Positions 60,401 through 64,000 of a DNA stretch of 64,000 nucleotides are shown one piece after another; the first letter of the stretch is position 1; every line of letters begins with the position of its first letter. Below the pieces are notes generated by a model. The model ran no database searches and was not told the DNA's origin. It saw nothing but the letters and a program-made list of their open reading frames with translations. Location: NCBI GenBank assembly GCA_020744425.1, contig JAGMUV010000003.1, positions 4,340,001 through 4,404,000 of the forward strand. Reading direction: 5' to 3'. This stretch comes from Dactylonectria macrodidyma. Lineage: Eukaryota > Ascomycota > Sordariomycetes > Hypocreales > Nectriaceae. The position numbers were made by a program, and so were the translations under genes.

Positions 60401-60879
60401 TTTTGCATCAACTCTCAGCCTGTTGCATCACCTCCCGAACCGTCGCATCATCTCTCGACTCGTTGCATCAACTTCCAGCTCCTTGCAACGCCTCCAGAAT
60501 CGTTACATCAACTCTCGACTCGTTGCATCAACTTTCGACTCGTTGCATCAACTTTCGACTCGTTGCATCAACTTCCAGCTCCTTGCAACGCCTCCAGAAT
60601 CGTTACATCAACTCTCGACTCGTTGCATCAACTTTCGACTCGTTGCATCAACTTTCGACTCGTTGCATCAACTTCCAGCTCCTTGCAACGCCTCCAGAAT
60701 CGTTACATCAACTCTCGACTCGTTGCATCAACTTTCGACTTTTTGCAACACCTCCCGGATCGTTGCATCACCTCTCGACTCATTGCATCAGCTTTCGGCT
60801 TGTTGCAACACCTCTCGACTCGTTGTATCAGCTTCCAGTTTCTTGCAACGCTCCCGACTCGTTGCATCACCTTTCAACC
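60401..60879 (+). repeat. 20-bp minisatellite with 100-bp higher-order repeat
   Basis: About 24 units of a 20-bp repeat with consensus CGTTGCATCAACTTTCGACT run in strict 20-bp register from 60401 to about 60840, with the last units shifted by one base. Inside the array, five distinct units form a 100-bp higher-order unit: 60461-60560 and 60561-60660 look identical, and 60661-60740 repeats the first 80 bp. The unit has no stop codon in any plus-strand frame, so all three frames are open. The array ends about 70 bp before the ATG at 60949. Confidence 0.9.
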
Positions 60880-60948
60880 TATCACCACATTACTTTCGCA
60901 TCACCTCGGCAGCTGTCTTGTCCCACTACGCGGAGCCTATTGTTGACC

Positions 60949-62109
60949 ATGTTGCCATGGTATGACCGAGGTATGTTCATTCCTCCACCAAAGTTGACAC
61001 CCCTAGCTAACAACTACCCAGCAATCGACGATCCCTGGATCACTGACGAAGAGATTATCGAAAGCTTCACTCCCCTCGAGCACAAGTTCCGCAAGTTGAA
61101 GGAGAGCGGTTATTCTACTCATGACAGCCCAACTTTGGAAACGCTCAAGAAAACGTTCCCTGGCGATGACGACATCGGCCCTAAATTCAGCCATTTTATT
61201 CTCAAGTGGCGTCGACTTGGATCAAAGAGAGCTCCCAAACCCGACGAGTTCCTCTCCAACTTTCGATCAAAACAATGCAACGAAAAGTATGCCTTTGGCA
61301 ATGCGATGACCGTCTTCAGTAATCTTTGGCTGGGGGAAAGCAAATTCGGGGGTGTCTTAACCGGATATTCAGTCCACCCTGATTACTATCATCTTCTTCC
61401 AGATGTTGCGGAAGAGGCGCGCAACCAGTACCATCCAGACCGACTCTGTCACGCAGTCTTGGCCGTCAAGATTCATCAGAGCCCAGAACTCGAGGATGAT
61501 CTGCCTCAGCCCCAGGGGGAGGACCAACGCGGCCAAGAGTCGACTCAGTCGGTCATCTCCACTCCAGGTGCAGATGTTCCCGAAAAGGAGACCCTTTGCG
61601 TTGCACAACTCGGCCCTTTGATGGCATGCACCGGTGAGGAATGGGCAAAGGCTCGCGACAAGTACGACCGAGACAGCCTAGAGATGCCATACAGGGACTG
61701 GGAAGAGACTGGGTACGGCGTCGTTGTCGGGCTGGACGATTCCAGCCACGCGACTGGTCCTGTCTTCGTCATGTACGGCTTCAGCGAGTTTGTTTGGGAT
61801 GACCCTTGCAACGATTATGAAGCATATACCCACGAAACCATCTATTGGTGTGACTCAAAACGTCAAGAGTTTCCGCGCATTCGTCGTTTGTACCCGGCTT
61901 GCAACCAGAAATTCTTCCTCGCCAAGATCGCCGACACGATGGAGGACTTGAGGAGCCGAAAGCAGTTCGACTTTGAAATCGTGGCAGCCCAGAGATGCAC
62001 CGTCACCCGAGCTAGGGTAGACAGATCCGATGGCAGCATCATCCCTAACGACATCCCGGACGATGGAGTCTACGGACCCGAGGACGAGGTTTTCCCCCTT
62101 GAAGAATGA
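60949..62109 (+). CDS. Orphan protein of unknown function
   Basis: The preferred model has two exons (60949-60970, 61022-62109) and 369 residues. The 51-bp intron has GTATGT, a GCTAAC branch site and CCCAG. Because 51 is divisible by three and holds no stop, retention would simply add 17 residues. I do not recognise a family. The protein is acidic, rich in Trp, Tyr and Phe, with stretches such as IDDPWITDEEIIESF and WDDPCNDYEAYTHETIYW. A low-complexity region in the middle (QPQGEDQRGQESTQS) separates two conserved-looking halves. No signal peptide or membrane segment is present. The open frame extends upstream through the minisatellite, but that part is a repeat artefact. Confidence 0.6.
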   Translation: MLPWYDRGMFIPPPKLTPLANNYPAIDDPWITDEEIIESFTPLEHKFRKLKESGYSTHDSPTLETLKKTFPGDDDIGPKFSHFILKWRRLGSKRAPKPDEFLSNFRSKQCNEKYAFGNAMTVFSNLWLGESKFGGVLTGYSVHPDYYHLLPDVAEEARNQYHPDRLCHAVLAVKIHQSPELEDDLPQPQGEDQRGQESTQSVISTPGADVPEKETLCVAQLGPLMACTGEEWAKARDKYDRDSLEMPYRDWEETGYGVVVGLDDSSHATGPVFVMYGFSEFVWDDPCNDYEAYTHETIYWCDSKRQEFPRIRRLYPACNQKFFLAKIADTMEDLRSRKQFDFEIVAAQRCTVTRARVDRSDGSIIPNDIPDDGVYGPEDEVFPLEE

Positions 62110-62584
62110 GAACCATGCCCATTCACCATTTTCGGCTAGTTGGCCTCATTTCAGCCACAAGGTTAGTGCCATACTCGCCTTCTCAAGACGATAATCTCAC
62201 TCAGTGTATAGATGTGACAGAATGGGTGGGAGACACATGGCCCAGCGGGTTTCACCACTTGGCCAGCTCGGTTAGAGCAAGGCGTTAAGGAGAGAAGGAG
62301 AGAGAAATGGGGATGGGGGGGGGGGATCTGTTATTACAACGGAGAGACCGGCATGGAAGGAGTTCGCGGCGAACGAAGGTTGGCGGATGGAGTAGTCGAC
62401 ATATGAGACGTCGGCGAAGCCACCAACTGTATTACACCAGAAGTTGCGATACTTGATGGTAATAAAAATAACTTTGCAGACGTCCGTTTTTAGTTTGATT
62501 GCTGTTGTAAATGCACATGTATGAGGCGACTCTGTCGCCAGTGCATGGCTAACGCCTGCTTACGAAAAGACAGCGCTCATCATA
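62110..62584. other. Intergenic
   Basis: Between the orphan gene and the hAT element. A G11 run lies at about 62316-62326. No supported gene. Confidence 0.35.
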
Positions 62585-62666
62585 AATCAATCAAATCAAC
62601 TTTGGGGTAAAAGTTGATTTGTTTAATAGGCTTCCGATCCAAAGTTGATTTGTTTGATTTGATTGG
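62585..62666. repeat. Inverted/direct AAGTTGATTTG motifs, probable transposon end
   Basis: The motif AAATCAACTTTGG at 62593-62605 is the inverse of CCAAAGTTGATTTG at 62639-62652, and a further direct copy lies at 62610-62620. Clustered sub-terminal motifs like this are common at hAT element ends. The cluster sits just outside the AT-rich transposase remnant. The exact terminal repeat and target duplication were not identified. Confidence 0.45.
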
Positions 62667-62689
62667 CCCCTCTCAATTAACTGTATAGA

Positions 62690-64000
62690 CAACCTATATA
62701 CCTAGTATGTGAAGGTATTTCGCCTACCCTAAGTCTCAATTACCTACCCAACTGCCTAGCTTTACCCCGCCGTATTAGACCTAGTTCCTCAGGTAATGAA
62801 CTCGCTTTAGTGTATCCGCGCCTATTAAGAGCCTTTAAGATATTAGCATTAGCTTAGCTAGGCTGAACTGTCTTTCGTAGTTAGTCGCTATTACTAGAAT
62901 GGTAAAGATATCTAAAGCAAAGCTGCTTAATATTAGGAATAAAGGCTTATAGTCTTTTCACTATTAGATCAGCTCTTGCGTATCTTATAGCTCGAGATAG
63001 AAGTACTTATCTAGCTTGCTAATACTGCTATTTATTATAAATATCTTTCTTATTCTACTATTAATCCATTAAGTATAGTAATTATCCTCCTTACCTATTT
63101 TTATTAATAAAGGAGCGGATTTAGACTATTTTTTATCTTTCTACTAGTTAGTATAATATTACTATATAAAGTAGTCCTTTATGCCTGCCTTTATATTATA
63201 AACCTAGGCTAATTGCTCCTTAGTGACTTAAGTAGCCTTTAATTAGCTAATACTAAATCTTAGATAAAGGATGACTATTGCTATAAATAAGGGAGACTCT
63301 CTGAGCTTATTATAATACTTATCCAGCTTCTTCTAGCTATTATTAATAGATGCCTGGATATATACTTAGTAGTCTACTTATAATAAGCTCTTTTAGGAGA
63401 CCTTATATGCTAGTGACTTATTAAGCACTATATATTCAGTCTAAAAGCGCTTTAGTAATATAGATATTATAAATCTTAATATTTAGCTTTACTATTAAGA
63501 TATATAAACCTTATTATTATTAAAGCGAGTAGGGTAATGATAGGCATAGGTTAGTTAGGTTTTAGACTCTATTAAAAGCATAAACGCTATTCTAATCGGC
63601 TTAAGGTTATCTAGATTCATTACCCTTATTATTTTAATTATAACCTTATTATAGAAGCCCTTCTAGTCCTCAAAATGCTTAAGTAAGTATTCTATCCTTA
63701 CTAAAACTTCCTAGAGGCGCTTATAGCTATTGCCTTTACTCTAGCCTTAGGTTCGTATTATCTAAAGGTATAGAGGCATAAGAATCTTATTAACTTCGCT
63801 AAGAATGCGCTAATCCTCATTAGATAAGATATTATTAGTAAGGATGCGTTTTACTTCGTCTTACTTGCCTTTAAGTATAAAGATAAAGGCCTTAATATTA
63901 GTCTGCTTTTGTAAAGCCTTCTTAATTATTATATAAATAGAATTCTACTGCATTTTATTATTTAAGATAACCTTAAGCTTAGTAGTTAATTCCTTATAAA
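62690..64000 (-). mobile_element. RIP-degraded hAT-family transposon (transposase remnant)
   Basis: The last 1.3 kb is strongly AT-rich and rich in TA dinucleotides. On the minus strand, reading inward from 64000, a broken transposase can be followed. Pieces include KRILTNNILSNED, RILSEVNKILMPLYL, SKGNSYKRL, EVLVRIEYLLKHFED and LTYAYHYPTRF. Further on come ISKLDKYFYLEL, then ALDIFTIPVIATNYERQFSLAK and YGGVKLG. The last pieces are the hAT C-terminal dimerisation region. Many in-frame stops fall where Trp or Gln is expected (ED*RIL, RL*EVL, ED*KGFY), as expected from C-to-T changes on either strand by repeat-induced point mutation. The element continues past the window edge. Confidence 0.85.

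Noticed and set aside
60401..60879. Direct repeats considered as a CRISPR array
   Set aside because: Units are contiguous without unique spacers, and the genome is fungal.
60403..60965. Long Leu/His/Gln/Ser-rich open frames through the repeat array
   Set aside because: The 20-bp repeat lacks stops in every frame, so these frames are a by-product of the repeat and not evidence of a protein.

Overview
The window is nuclear DNA of a filamentous ascomycete (Pezizomycotina; Sordariomycetes is my guess). The evidence is the many short GT-AG introns of 50-90 bp, three Zn2Cys6 regulators, a NACHT-type STAND protein, a SAT4/PTH11-type membrane protein, a fungal biotin gene pair, and a hAT transposon at the right edge carrying RIP-like damage. 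No rRNA, tRNA, CRISPR array or prokaryotic operon was seen. Exon boundaries were worked out by hand from splice signals and reading-frame phase; for most genes the exon lengths sum to a multiple of three.

Left third (1-23.2 kb): the start of a sacsin/NOV-type GHKL ATPase (cut by the window edge), a BTB/POZ gene, a membrane-anchored Kelch protein, a short-chain dehydrogenase, a Zn2Cys6 regulator divergent from a secreted metallo-beta-lactamase-fold hydrolase, a SAT4-like 7TM gene with an apparent frameshift, a 1085-residue NACHT protein and a 2OG-Fe(II) dioxygenase.

Middle (24-42.5 kb): bioF and bioD/A, divergently transcribed around a shared 0.8 kb promoter region, covering the three middle steps of biotin synthesis. 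BioF ends in AKL, a peroxisomal signal. Next come a 156-residue orphan protein ending in SKL, then 1.7 kb of decayed repeats. These lead into the most unusual gene of the window: a 1212-residue protein with a putative membrane segment, a charged coiled coil, a ComEC/Rec2-type metallo-beta-lactamase core and a glycine-rich tail. A sugar transporter, an ACS-family MFS permease and an ABHD12-like hydrolase follow.

Right third (43-64 kb): a membrane-protein gene interrupted by an in-frame TGA, a Zn2Cys6 regulator, an expansin-like secreted protein, and a full-size ABCB exporter convergent with another Zn2Cys6 regulator. After these come a decayed gene with three in-frame TAG codons plus a frameshift, a 20-bp minisatellite with 100-bp higher-order structure just upstream of an orphan gene, and the RIP-degraded hAT transposase running off the edge.

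The genes do not form one pathway. The clear functional unit is the biotin pair. The ABC exporter/regulator pair and the regulator/hydrolase pair are plausible regulatory units by position only. The best candidate for an undescribed system is the ComEC-like gene at 31.8-35.7 kb.
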